A stretch of DNA of 64,000 nucleotides, taken from the NCBI GenBank assembly GCA_930367205.1, contig CAKNEZ010000004.1, forward strand, positions 345,001 through 409,000. Reading direction: 5' to 3'. A model generated the notes under the pieces. It was given only the letters and a program-made list of their open reading frames with translations, was not told where the DNA came from and did not search any database. The stretch is from Acanthosoma haemorrhoidale. Taxonomy: Eukaryota; Arthropoda; Insecta; Hemiptera; Acanthosomatidae. Both the position numbers and the translations under genes were made by a program. The stretch's first letter is position 1; each line of letters starts with the position of its first letter. This document shows positions 35,163 to 45,719 of the stretch, in pieces.

Positions 35163-35535
35163 AGTGTCCACTGTTATACTGATTTAAATAATTTATTTTT
35201 TTCTCAATTCATAATTACTTAATTTTTTAATATAATTATCTTTAATTAATTAATATGAATTTTTAGTATAATAATTTAGTGTGTTATATTTTATTATAAT
35301 TAAATTATGCCCTAACAACAATATACATTATTGTCAGATTTTCTTTAAATGTGAACGTTTGTCTCCCTCTTTTTGTTATGCTTTTGTTTTTGACTTAAAA
35401 TTAACTGTCTTATTTAATTTAGTTTTTCCAATCCAGAGGCAAAGAAGAAAAGCTTCTTTTTCAGAAAGATTATGTAGCAGCTTAGCTTCATTAAATGTAT
35501 ACAACTATTTAGTTTAATTCAAAATTATTTTAAGA
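35163..35535 (+). repeat. Repeat W, copy 1b
   Basis: This is homologous to the inverted copy at 41690-42095 plus 42477-42540 over most of its length (for example CCCTAACAACAATATACATTA and CACTGTTATACTG). It carries an exon-like segment at 35423-35485. Confidence 0.75.
35423..35485 (+). CDS. Candidate 21-codon terminal exon in W1b
   Basis: After a TTTAG acceptor-like site the frame reads SRGKEEKLLFQKDYVAA and stops with TAG. The inverted W2 copy (41727-41789) has the same length and frame; four of its eight base differences are silent. This suggests past coding constraint, but there is no proof of expression. It could equally be part of an unknown element. Confidence 0.3.
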   Translation, partial: FFQSRGKEEKLLFQKDYVAA

Positions 35536-35799
35536 CGTATTTTATATGGTTTGCCCTTGCAAGGATATTTATTTATTATTAATTACTGTCAGATGATATT
35601 AACAATTTATCAGATTATCTGGAGACTTGCTCATTTTTGGACTTACTATATTTCATCAAAGATAAAAAATATGTTAGCAGATATTAAGAAAAAGACGTAA
35701 ATAATAGTGTTATTTTAAATTTATTACCTTGAGCAGCTAATAAAAAAAAATTACTAAGCTTTTTGTCGCTTCAAGTAACTGTTATTCTGCTGACCTTCC
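35536..35799. other. No recognised gene
   Basis: This AT-rich spacer lies before the BEL/Pao remnant. Confidence 0.4.
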
Positions 35800-37029
35800 G
35801 CACCCGAATTTACACGGTATGAGGGATTCTTTGAAAACTCAAAATGTAACAGGGAATGATGGGGCTTATTACATTGCGAACATGGACAATTTTTTACAAT
35901 TAGGCGCTAAATGGTTAGAAGAAAAACACTTTAAACTACATGCCTTTTGTTTAATAAAACGAAACCTATCCCAAGGAGTCATTTTTAAAAATCCTTTACA
36001 ATCAACTAACTTATGAGATCTTTGATTGCATTTCAAGCAATTTGTAGTTTTATCAAAACCATCGCTAGTACTTCCTCCCAACTGAGCAACGAAAACCTTT
36101 GGTCTGCAATCCTTTATCGGTTTTTCCGATCTGGTCGTTGATGAGTTATATTCCCAAGGAAGGGTTTTAATTTGTCTTTCGACGAAAGTTACGAAATCCT
36201 CATAAGTAGGAATATCCTTTTCGCAAACCGCGGCTTCGAACGCCCGACGGGAAATGGGGTCTAAAATTTTCAAATCACGATTTAAAAATATCGAATTAGC
36301 CCAATTTCCGGTGTTTAATCTTTTAAGGGCTGTTATGGGCCCAAAAAATTTATCCAATACTGAGCTTAAACTCCACCTTGATTCTGACTTTAATGGTTTG
36401 AATTCAAAAATTTGCTCTAAATAGGTATCTGCTTGAGCTCTAGGGTCATTGTAACGTTTCTGTAACGCGTCCCAAATCACTGGGTAATTTTCCGCTACTG
36501 GTAGGTGTTTACAAATATTCGAGGCTTCACCACCAAGCTTTGATACTAATTATTGAACTCTATGTTGATCGGTCAACGATATAACATAAAATACCAACCA
36601 TTCCGTTTGATCCCCTCTAAAACAAGGTAACTCTAATTTTGGAAGGTGTACTTCAATGTTGTTCATCGCCAGGGTTGGTAAAAGAGTTTCAGGAACCGTG
36701 GTAGTAGCGGACACTTTTTTCTTCGTCGCAAGGCTCTCAGCCGTCTCTTCAATGTACTCAATCATCTCCATAAGGGAATCGTTAAAGGTTGGAGTAAATT
36801 CCGAATCCAACTACAACTCTAATTCATTAATTCTGAATTCTACTTCGTCATATTCGGTCAAGGTTTTTGGTATTAGACGGTAAGTAGTTTCAAATTGCTG
36901 TAAAACTTTTTTATCCACAATGCCTTTCGACAGATCATAAATTCTTTGAATGCGCTGAAAAAGTCTTATTTTTTTTGCTTTATAAATTATTAAAGACGAG
37001 TCAATTGCCTTTTTCTCACTAATTTTCAA
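35800..37029 (-). pseudogene. BEL/Pao retrotransposon gag remnant
   Basis: The N-terminus has a KAKKIRLFQRI helical stretch. The DUF1759-like gag core includes LPKLELPCFRGDQTEW, and a C-terminal cysteine-rich region includes CLKCNQRSHKLVDCKGF and, after a shift, a CSQCNKPHHSLLH cluster. In-frame stops stand at 36811-36813 and 36550-36552. A frame change occurs at the T6 run 35890-35895. Pol and LTRs were not recognised. Gag would form the particle of this LTR-element superfamily. Confidence 0.88.
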
Positions 37030-38125
37030 AAATGAGTAGCCAACAAAATCAACAAAAATAAACGGTCAAATTGGATTTGTCTATATTATTAATTAAATCG
37101 ACCTTATTGAACAATTCCTAATTTAACCAGTTCCAATAAACTATTCAAACTAATACGGAAAGAAAAATAAAACAAAAAACGAATAAAAGGAAAACCATAA
37201 ATCCACTGGAGTTAGAAATAATCACCTTATTATTATTTTCTTATCAGTTAAAAAGGCAATTCGGAGAGAGAACTCCTCGGTTGGACCCTAAACCTCAAAC
37301 TTGTAAACATAAAAGGGGTAACGGGTAGAAAAATTGTTAAAACTTTACGAGTTTGAACTGTAGCAAAATTAAAACTTGTTCAATGAAATTTATGAATTTG
37401 TTTTTCCCAACCAATATCAATTCTAACTTAGCAATATAGAATAAACAATTTCTACTTTAATTTGAACAATAATTTTACAAAACGAAACAAACAAAAAAAC
37501 GTAGAAATATAAATATCCCACCAAATCGGGATACATAATTATATAATCATATAATCAATACATAATTAAAAACACGGAAAGAAAAAAACAATTTTTTTTT
37601 TCAAAATCGGTTTGAACCGGTCATGTGAATTCCTAGGCTATTTTGGTCTTAAGATACAGTTATGAGTCCACTCACTAGCGGTATTTGGATTTTATAGATT
37701 ATTTGGTATTTACATACAAAATAGTCCTTAGAATCATGAAAGCATTGCTGTAAATTCTCTCATGTGAGCTATTGTCCATTTAGTATGAGAAGACATGTAT
37801 AGTAGTGAGTAAATTATTAAATAAAGTTATTAGAAGGAATTAAAAATAAAAATCATACAATATTTAAAAAATGTTATATGTATTACAAAATTTTGATCCA
37901 CTATAAAACGGAATAAAGGATTGAGAAAAAAGAAATAATTTTTGTTCCCTCCAGTATATGGACAAACAAAAAAAAATCTTAGCATTAAAATTCAAATTAG
38001 GATTTTCTAGTTAATATTTCACTGATTTCAGACAGAAATTATGGTACATAAAATATCAAAATATATCTCATCTTTATTTTTTTTTTATGTAAGTATTTAT
38101 TAATTACCATTCGTATTTTGCACAG
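37030..38125. other. No recognised gene; possible BEL/Pao 5' region
   Basis: This is strongly AT-rich, with many A and T runs. The part next to the gag ATG is the expected place of a leader and LTR, but no paired LTR or clear primer site was found. Confidence 0.4.
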
Positions 38126-38170
38126 GTATTAAAACTGAGAAAGAAGAAGAGAACTTTGTTATTGATGAAG
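38126..38170 (+). CDS. Candidate 45-nt symmetric microexon, acidic peptide
   Basis: The segment is preceded by TTTTGCACAG and followed by GTAATA, good acceptor and donor sites. In the phase-1 frame it encodes IKTEKEEENFVIDE flanked by split glycine codons. Length 45 and phase 1 at both ends mean that it can be added or skipped without shifting frame. A related exon lies 366 bases on. The parent gene is not recognised. Confidence 0.35.
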
Positions 38171-38535
38171 GTAATAGAAATAAAAATCTTATTTAAATTA
38201 GAGTTACCGTCACTTCAAAAAAGGAAATAAATCCAAACACTCCTCCTATTTACGATAAATTTAAAGCTTGATCGATAAATAATTTTTAATCAGATCGAAA
38301 TGTATCTTTTACTATATATTGGGAGCCAGAATTATATCCTCAAATGGTTTGAGATTTATTAATGTCATTCATTATCTAATTACACTAAGTGGAAAAGTAT
38401 CTGGATTTGTTTCTCAAAGGCTTTAGAAAAATGCGGATATTTGTAAAATTTGGTCCTAATATATAGATCAGCATCTGTACATTTATTATTGTTATCTATG
38501 AACATTCACTAATCACGCTTCTAATTTTATTAAAG

Positions 38536-38583
38536 GGATGATAACCACAGTGAAGGAAGAGCATCTTGTTATCAATGATAAAG
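38536..38583 (+). CDS. Candidate 48-nt symmetric microexon, related to the previous one
   Basis: The segment is preceded by TTATTAAAG and followed by GTAATAT. In the same phase it encodes MITTVKEEHLVINDK. The flanking intron sequence after the donor also resembles that of the first exon (AGGTAATA...ATCTTATTTA), so the pair looks like a tandem exon duplication. The polypyrimidine tract is modest. Confidence 0.35.
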
Positions 38584-39182
38584 GTAATATAAATTATGAT
38601 CTTATTTAGATTAGATTTTAAATTAGTTTAACATAAATACATTTAATTAAAAGTTAATGTATGTATTTTATCATCAACCCATATCTTAGCTAATAAATCC
38701 ACTCAAATCTAAATTTACGGCTAACTATGAACTCACATTCTATTTATTTTATTTTTTCGGTGAAACAATGTTTTCTGTGGCTGGAAGAAATGAGCTGTGG
38801 GATACCTGCAATATATAAAATTGAAATAAAAAGTAAGATATGATGGATAATCGAAACATAATTTGGTACAGTGATTAGTTAATACAAATGGGAGCTATGC
38901 AATCAAAATTATTTAAAATGTTTTGGTTTTAAGAGGAAATTCCACGATTTCAATGCTTATTCTTGTTCTTAGCCTCCTCACTTTTCAATGGAAAGAATCA
39001 CAATTTTTGCTAGCCTACTATTTTAAAGGAAATGAAACAAATATTTCTTCTGCTTACACTTGCATTCAAACGTTTATTGCTTAAGCCATCTCTTTGAAAC
39101 CTTTGATTAAAACACCTCGACTATAACCATATAATACTGCTATAACTGTTAAAAAAGTAGTGGAAGTTATAGAAATACTCGG
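38584..39182. other. No recognised gene
   Basis: This AT-rich sequence may be intron if the microexons are real. No further exon of the same type was found. Confidence 0.4.
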
Positions 39183-39780
39183 TGTCGGGTCGTCACGCAG
39201 CGGGCCGAGTTACCCTAGCCCTAGTGACGAAGTAAAGGTTGAATAGGCTATGACCTGGACAATTGCCTCATGACACTGTACTGTCTGACTCCAAATCTGA
39301 TGTATATTCTATATACTATTCTATTCTATATAACTTCTGAGGCCCCGACAGTGCACTATGTTCAGAAGGAGAGGTATAGGGTAGGTATTATATGTAGCTT
39401 ATGTGGTCTTGGAATGACCACGAGTTCACACTCAGTATCTAAGGGTAGGCGAGACCTTCCGGATCCAAAAGGTAAGTGTGAACCGGAGAGAGACAGACTG
39501 GATTACTGGGGGAGACGCTACTAGGTAAAGTTCGTAGGGCCCTAGGCGACCGTCCTCCACTATGAAGTGAGCTCTTCCAAGGAGGTGCTAGTTTTAGTGA
39601 TACGAACGCACAGAATGCCAAGAGGAAAGTGTCGGGTCTGACAAGGCCGGACTAAAACATAGCGAGGTTATGGAAGATAAATGCAGAGGTTTTCGTAAAT
39701 GAGAAGGCCAAATCTGGAAACATCAGTCCAGCTGCAAGTGCCACCAGTCCAGAGACTAGCCGTAGCTTAAATAAATTATC
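39183..39780 (-). repeat. Family L Gypsy LTR, 3' part
   Basis: On the minus strand it ends CCCGACA at 39183 and matches 57240-57796 inverted. Its 5' part appears to continue at 41262-41535 beyond the Jockey D insertion. Confidence 0.75.
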
Positions 39781-41261
39781 GTTTTTTTTTTTTGTTTTTT
39801 TTTATAAACCCCTTGAAGTTATACAATGAAAATATTAATAAGATACTTTGCAAATTTCTCCTTATTCTGCTATGCGCAGATGCATTTGAAGGAGTTCATG
39901 TTACTCAACAATACAGATTGTGGTTAAAATATAACAACTTGAAAACAAATCTAGGTGATGGGGCTCACCTTCAGTTTAAAAATCGGAGAAAAACTTACAA
40001 ACTAAAAACTATACCTAGAACCTAAAACTAAAGCATCGATGGGGGAACGGAGCGGGGGTTATAGTGTTAAACACCGGGTTTATCAAATGTTGTAAGGAGT
40101 CGAAAAATTTGATATGTCTACGCTGGATGAATTCATCCACCGTAGGAAGCTCAAATATCTCATGCAGCTCACTGTTTCTTCGCTGCTCGAATGAAGTACC
40201 TCTGACCACTTTCATCAGTATACCGTTTTGGAATTATTGGAGTTTCTTAGCTGTCGTATACGTCACGTATACGTCAGATAACGAAATAGCGGTGCACCAT
40301 ACAGCAGAGTAGGCCTGAGTATGCTCTTGTAAATTAGTAGCTTGAGACGTAGTGATAGATTAGGGGAAGTTAATACGTGCGTAAGCCGGTAAGACTTCAT
40401 GCGTGTATGCTTCAACTTCTTCGCAAAATGGTTACTAAAATGGAGGTGTCTGTCCATTTTAATTCCCAGATATACTAGGTCGTTGGCTGGTGAATTTTCC
40501 TCCGTTCCTACTATGTAACTAGTAGGGAGCGGGCTTTTTCCCTTTTGGAAAGAGAAAATTACACAGTCAGTCTTACCCGCGTTTACAGAGATATTGAGTC
40601 TCCCCCTTCTCTCACTGATCTGGTTACAGGCTGCTTCAGCCGGTTTTAGAGCTACCTTGGCACTCATGCTGCTACTGTACACCGCTATGTCATCCGCGAA
40701 AGCAGTAACTGTGGTATTTTTGTACCGGGCTCCGGCAATCTCAGACGTGTATACGTTGAATAGTACAGAGGATAAGACGGCGCCTTGGGGTACTCCACAA
40801 GTCAGTGGCACAGCTTCGGAGAAGCTATCACCCACCCGCACCCGCAGCGATCTGTTTTTCAGGATGCTAGCCAGAATTGAATACAGTTGTTCCGGGCGTT
40901 CCCGGTCGCAGAGCATTTGATACAATGTCCCATGAGACACCGAGTCGAATGCTTGGGTGCAATCAATGGAAACCATAGCCGTGGCTATGTTTCTATTCAT
41001 GTTATGGCTAACTTCTGACTGCACCTTCAGAAGGGGGTGCTCTGCGCTCATACTGGATTGGAATCCAGTCTGCTCTGGCGGAATGATATCATTTTTCGAG
41101 CAGTAATCTTTGAGATAATTCAAAAGAATTTTCTCAATGATTTCCCCCATCTGTGGTAGCAGAATGATCGGGCGGTAGTCGGCTGGGTGATCTCCACTTT
41201 TGGCTGGCTTTAGTAATGGAAACAAAATGGCTTGTTTTTTTGACCAATCGCATCCAGCCAA
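39781..41261 (-). mobile_element. Jockey element, 5'-truncated (copy D), inside an LTR
   Basis: The minus-strand element has a T-rich tail at 39781-39803, the family 3' UTR with the stem-loop at 39953-39970, and ORF2 from the RT onward. Truncation at about 41261 removes ORF1 and the endonuclease. Flanking sequence on both sides is one LTR of family L. No clear target duplication was seen. Confidence 0.88.
40027..41261 (-). pseudogene. Jockey D ORF2 remnant: reverse transcriptase
   Basis: A 332-codon open stretch (40263-41261) covers the RT fingers and palm: FPLLKPAKSGDHPADYRPI, QTGF, motif A SIDCTQAFDSVSHG, CGVPQGAVLS and AFADDIAVY. An 11-bp tandem duplication (CGTATACGTCA at 40255-40265 and 40266-40276) shifts the frame. 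The C-terminal RRHIKFFDSLQHL part continues below in another frame. Confidence 0.9.
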
Positions 41262-41535
41262 TGACGCAAGGTTCTATTCTGGGCTGGATAAAAGGTACCC
41301 AGCCCCTCTACAAGGGCCCATGGGCAACAAACTAGTTTTGATACCTGAGCCCCTCTCTCTGAGGTCGTAATGCAGTTGCGTCTTTTATTAATTACAATAT
41401 TTACACTGATATGACTTGTGGTTTGGTAATATTATTTACATTTGTTTAAATTAATTTACAACATATTATAACCAATTTACAATATATACAATATAGTATA
41501 GGGCGATTTACCTTATGTAGTTAGCAGATGCTACA
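41262..41535 (-). repeat. Family L Gypsy LTR, 5' part
   Basis: On the minus strand it starts TGTAGCATCTGC and shares the AAATCGCCCTATAC block with the LTR start at 19639. Together with 39183-39780 it makes one LTR of about 870 bases. Confidence 0.65.
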
Positions 41536-41689
41536 CTCAGCATTTAAAATTATACACTATCACCACTGCTTTACTCATTGAAGAGTTAACATCCAAAAGA
41601 AAAAAAAACAAATTCAAAATTATTAACATTGTGGGCCAAGCCAGGTAATTAAACTAGTAATGTCACATTTTTATATGTGTGAACTTTCT

Positions 41690-42095
41690 CTACTCTTAGA
41701 TGTTTTGATGACGTAGCTGATGAAAGCTAATCAGCTACATAATCATTCTGAAAAAGAAGCTTTTCTTCTTTTCCTCTGGATTCAAAGAACTAAATCAAAT
41801 AATACTATTAATTTTCAAATTTCAGAAACGGAACATTCAGTAATTCTGCATTGCTCATCTCGTCAAACAGTTAAAATATAGCAATGTAACCAAAAACATT
41901 TATATTCTTCAATAAAACAAAAAACGCCTTAAAAGGGTCTACTAGCAAGAGTTGTTGATAAAATTAATGAAAGATCTGACACTAATGTATATTGTTGTTA
42001 GGGCGCACTATAATCACAATGAAATATAAAACACTATATTATTATACTAAAAATTTATATTAATTAATTAAAGTTAAGTTATTACTTTTACATTA
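41690..42095 (-). repeat. Repeat W, copy 2, part 1
   Basis: This is an inverted homologue of 35175-35535, with a 63-nt exon-like frame at 41727-41789 (SRGKEEKLLFQNDYVAD then TAG). A Loa fragment interrupts it at 42096 and it resumes at 42477. Confidence 0.75.
41727..41789 (-). CDS. Candidate 21-codon terminal exon in W2
   Basis: The minus-strand acceptor TTTGATTTAG precedes a frame of the same length and phase as 35423-35485. Differences from that copy are half silent. The parent gene is unknown. Confidence 0.3.
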   Translation of the reverse strand, partial: FFESRGKEEKLLFQNDYVAD

Positions 42096-42476
42096 TTATT
42101 ATTATTATTTGTTCCGGCATTTGTGCACCGCGGCCTCACTGAGACCTATTGTGCGCCGTCCATGTCCCTGTCCTATATATGTGACAGGCCCACGGCCTTT
42201 GCAAATCTGAGGATACTGAATGGATCGATCAGTTCACATAGTTTGGGGTCTACAATGCGATCACTACCAAAGTGAAGGTATCGCCTTCTAGCTAAGTTAT
42301 CACAGTCACATATTATATGACGTGCCGTTTCTCCCTCTTTCTTGCAGAATCTGCAGATTGGTGATCCCACTATCCCCAAATTAAAGAGGTGTTTATTTAA
42401 CCGACAGTGACCTGTATAGAGTCCTGTCACACTTTTGAGTGTCCACCTGTCCATTGATAGAAGTGCTGAGCTTCTT
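42096..42476 (-). mobile_element. Loa 3' fragment, 5'-truncated (copy E)
   Basis: This is the reverse complement of about 11977-12345 of the large Loa copy, with an ATT-repeat tail. A perfect 11-bp duplication (CTTTTACATTA at 42085-42095 and 42477-42487) flanks it. It encodes the last 93 codons of ORF2 (42173-42454) with the C-terminal Cys-His cluster intact. Confidence 0.93.
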
Positions 42477-42560
42477 CTTTTACATTACTCAACTATAAAT
42501 GGATAGAGAAATTATTTGAAGCAGTATAACAGTGCAAACTAAAAATGTGCTGACTTGAAT
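42477..42560 (-). repeat. Repeat W, copy 2, part 2
   Basis: This resumes W after the Loa insertion and matches 35163-35215 inverted (CACTGTTATACTG and AAATAATTT). Confidence 0.6.
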
Positions 42561-42664
42561 TCACGAAGCTAGCTATAAATGGTTATAGGGTAAAACCAAC
42601 GAGATTCTTTTTTGTAGATCACCTTCATGCTTTAAGGTAACTAAAGGATTTCGGCACAAACATT

Positions 42665-42822
42665 TGTTGAATTAATAACACACGTTTATTTTACTTTTAT
42701 ACACCAGGTACATGTTCATAAACAACATTCTTAATTAATCATCATAACAAAACGTAGAGGATCCAACACTGTTATCCCTCAGGTTGGACAACACAACACA
42801 ATTTATCTCTCAATATCCCACA
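42665..42822 (-). repeat. Short LTR of a mag-like Gypsy element (158 bp)
   Basis: On the minus strand it starts TGTGGGATATTGAG after a polypurine tract (AGAGGGGGAAAGA, 42823-42836), contains TATAAAAG and AATAAA, and ends TTCAACA. It follows the integrase tail at 42923. A sequence resembling the mag-type primer site (TGTGCCGAAATCC) follows about six bases later. Confidence 0.65.
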
Positions 42823-42922
42823 TCTTTCCCCCTCTATAAAAATAAATTCTACAAAAACCATACAAGAAACAATTTTAACAAGAAAACCTTTTTTTTTTCT
42901 TTTTTTTTTTTTCAATAAGACA

Positions 42923-43336
42923 TTACAGCTCCTCAATTAGACGGCGAGGAGCAGTTCGATTGCGCTGAGGTCGCCCCCCAGATTCAACAGAGAGTGGTGA
43001 CCTGTCCTTGTCCTTTGACGTACTGGTCCCTGGTTTAACCTGCTGATGATCAGTCGGTTGTTCATCTGGACTTTGCTGCACTGGTACTGACTCGGTGTCC
43101 TGATTTGTAACTTTGTTCTTTGGTGAGGGAGTAGGCCGTCCCAGCCAATCAGATGATTCATCGCAGTCAGATAAGTTGTTGTATTCCGGAGTATCCACGT
43201 TGTCTTCCGGTCTGTTAGGCCCTTGTAAAGATATTCTGAGTTGATCTATGTGACGTATCCATGTCTTATCTATATCAGGGATGTATACTCTTCTTCTTCT
43301 GGGACCCAAGCATTTGATTACTCTTTCTTTAACCCA
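42923..43336 (-). pseudogene. mag-like Gypsy integrase C-terminal tail
   Basis: The frame reads WVKERVIKCLGPRRRRVYIP, then WIRHIDQLR, matching the C-terminal integrase region in which HVDQLR is conserved. A proline and serine-rich tail ends RTAPRRLIEEL. The rest of pol is lost where the U1 unit begins at 43343. It is related to, but distinct from, the tail kept in the compact element at 44094-45883. Confidence 0.8.
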
Positions 43337-44026
43337 TTTCTAACATACAGGAGGAGGTTTTATCTGTGAGCTAAGGATAAACAGGCACCAAAATATTATT
43401 GCGGGAGTCACCCGATTGATACAATCATTCGAGATCATAGTTGGATTAGGAATAATGATTCATAAATAAAGTTACAGCAAGAGTCACTATTGAATTCGGT
43501 GGCAAAGTAATATTACAAATAATTTAATGAACGGATCTTAGTGGATTCCTAACAAATAACATATACCCAATATTTTTTTATTTGTAACTCCAAAAATAAA
43601 AAATCTTATAAAATATTTTCATTAAAAATACTAGCAAATAAGATGAGGGAAATCTTAAAAATATAATAAATAATGCGTTTTGGAGCGTTTACTAAATAGC
43701 TCAGGAGATAGCTCGCTTGAAGTTGAAAGGGGGGATACCGGGAATGAAGCTACACTGTCGCCACCTGTGTAATCATTAGATAACCTGTGGGATCGAGAGG
43801 GATGCAGAGATATATGCACTCATACGGGTAGGAATATGTTTTTGGTGCGTTTAAACTATTTATACTCGATAATATATTGTGTAGTAAGATAAATGAAACA
43901 TTTTTTTTGTATACTACAGCATCTGGTTGTTCGCTAGACGGCCATTCATCTTCTCCGTATCCTGTTCAATCTCGCAAGTGAGGTTAGGTTTGACTTGACA
44001 GCTATCGGATTTTCCCAAATTATAGC

Positions 44027-44093
44027 ATACTTACCTGGCGTGGGGGGGCCTACCGTGATCAACAAGGTGGTTCCCCCAGGGTGAGGCTTTTCC
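44027..44093 (+). pseudogene. U1: U1 snRNA gene copy 1, 5' part
   Basis: It begins ATACTTACCTGGC, the U1 5' end that pairs with 5' splice sites, followed by stem-loop I. The gene is cut after GAGGCTTTTCC by the LTR element and continues at 45889. Stem I has two extra G compared with copy 2. Loop I reads GATCAACAAGG in both copies, unlike the usual GATCANGAAG recognised by U1-70K. Confidence 0.92.
44089..44093. repeat. 5-bp target site duplication TTTCC
   Basis: TTTCC occurs here and at 45884-45888. The sister U1 copy has a single occurrence in the same place, so the empty site is visible. Confidence 0.92.
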
Positions 44094-44257
44094 TGTCAGC
44101 AGGCAAATGATGACGTCACTTGAATTAGTTTGTCTATGCCTTGTATAATACATGTAACCTTTGTTTGCTGTTACAAGACAGTTCTGTTCTAACATTCCAT
44201 GAAGTCGGTCGTTCTTATTAACACCATCATTCTCAATTTAATTAAGTCATTCTTACA
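44094..44257 (+). repeat. 5' LTR (164 bp)
   Basis: It runs from TGTCAGCAGG to CATTCTTACA. It differs from the 3' LTR at four positions, about 97.6 per cent identity. Confidence 0.95.
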
Positions 44258-44269
44258 TGGTGCCGAAAC
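44258..44269 (+). promoter_or_regulatory. Primer binding site of the compact element
   Basis: TGGTGCCGAAAC follows the LTR without a gap and starts with TGG, the complement of a tRNA CCA end. The tRNA identity was not determined. Confidence 0.75.
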
Positions 44270-44333
44270 ATTTTTATTTCAGTTAGTTTTGATTTATTAA
44301 ATCCGCGAGTGATAATAACGAAAATTTTCTTTC

Positions 44334-45161
44334 GTGATGAGTGGAAACGAATCGGACTCGGCTGTTAGCCTTCGACCTCCTGGACCTTTAATGATTTCCC
44401 AGGAATCAAACATGGCAACAGCATGGAAATCATGGTTACAATCATACAAATGGTTCGCAGAGGCTATAAACCTAGACAAAAAATCGAAAAAAAAAAAAGT
44501 CGCAACTTTTATGACTATTATAGGTAAGGAAGCCTATTCAATTTATGAAACATTTAAGATCGAAACAGCTGATAAGGACAAAGTTGAAAAAATTATTGAA
44601 TTGTTTAAATCATATTTCACCCCTAAAATAAACATTACGTATGAAAGATTGATATTTAATCGCATGACTCAGCAGAATGGACAATCTTTTGATGATTTTC
44701 TCACATTAGCGATTAATCAATCCAATAAGTGTAATTATTCAACCATGAGGGACGAATTTTTGCGCGACAAAATTGTAATTGGAATATTAGATGATGAGGT
44801 TAGAAAAACATTATTGGAAGTAGAAGATTTAAAATACGATAATGCGGTAAAAATATGCAGGGCGTCTGAGTTAGCTAAACAACACATGTCGGCTATGAAA
44901 GGTGGTGATGGATCCGTATCGGAAATAAATGCTGTCAGACGGGATAAAAGCAAAAAAATACACGCTAAACCCGACCAATTCCATTGCAGGCGGTGTAATA
45001 CGACCCATGGCAGACGGGCTTGTCCAGCTTACAAAGTTCAATGTAAAAAATGTAATTTTAAGGGTCATTTTACAGAATGTTGTTTATCATCAAAAAAGGT
45101 GGAAATGGTCTTAAAGAGTAATGACGAAAACACTGATAAAAATATTGATATATATATATAG
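44334..45161 (+). CDS. Intact gag of the compact mag-like element
   Basis: This is a 275-residue open frame. The N-terminal capsid-like part has WKSWLQSYKWFAEA and SYFTPKINITYERLIFNR, which match mag-clade Gypsy gag. Two zinc-binding clusters follow: CRRCNTTHGRRAC at about 218-230 and CKKCNFKGHFTECC at about 237-250. The last residues derive from a TA repeat at the deletion junction and end at TAG. It would form particles and package RNA. There is no frameshift or premature stop before the junction. Confidence 0.9.
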   Translation: MMSGNESDSAVSLRPPGPLMISQESNMATAWKSWLQSYKWFAEAINLDKKSKKKKVATFMTIIGKEAYSIYETFKIETADKDKVEKIIELFKSYFTPKINITYERLIFNRMTQQNGQSFDDFLTLAINQSNKCNYSTMRDEFLRDKIVIGILDDEVRKTLLEVEDLKYDNAVKICRASELAKQHMSAMKGGDGSVSEINAVRRDKSKKIHAKPDQFHCRRCNTTHGRRACPAYKVQCKKCNFKGHFTECCLSSKKVEMVLKSNDENTDKNIDIYI

Positions 45162-45646
45162 GCACAACACAAACACTCAAGAATTGGCAAAGCGAGCAGA
45201 AAAGGTATGCTGACATAGGCAAAACGTCGCATAAAACCTTCAGTGATGGAGAAAAGATCCTATGGAAGAAAGCACCTCGTGAATGGGTACCAGCAACAAT
45301 TATTAAGCAAAATGAAGGCTCCAACTCTTACATTATTAAAACCCAAGATGGTGTGAAGTACAGCCGCAACTCATGGTTCCTTCGTCCTATAACTGAACCC
45401 CAAAACTTTGAATTTAAGGAGAGTGTGGTTTCCTCTCCACAACGTATGGAATCAGCTCCAGCAGTGGTTACTCGTAAATCGATCTCTACACAGTTCACAC
45501 CACCAAAGAGTCTAACACCAAAGCCACCTGTTTCTGAGGATATGAGTTTAACCAAATCTGCTACTCAACAAAATAAAACTGAAGAATACCGAACCAAGAG
45601 TGGAAGGTTAATCAAGGAACCAAGAAGACTGATAAAAGAAGAATAA
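45161..45646 (+). pseudogene. Integrase C-terminal remnant of the compact element
   Basis: In the frame starting after the gag stop the sequence reads WKKAPREWVPATIIKQ, SYIIKTQDGVKYSRNSWFLRP and a tail ending SGRLIKEPRRLIKEE, the C-terminal domain of mag-like integrases. No ATG or upstream pol remains, so it is probably untranslated. It may survive because it lies close to the polypurine tract. Confidence 0.85.
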
Positions 45647-45719
45647 TCAAGCAACCAATAAGACTGACAACAGTACCGAGAAGACTACATATGAAACTTC
45701 AAATCCAAAAGAAGAAGGA

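Noticed and set aside
44471..45324. Minus-strand frames opposite the compact-element gag
   Set aside because: They are shadows, with no conserved domain.
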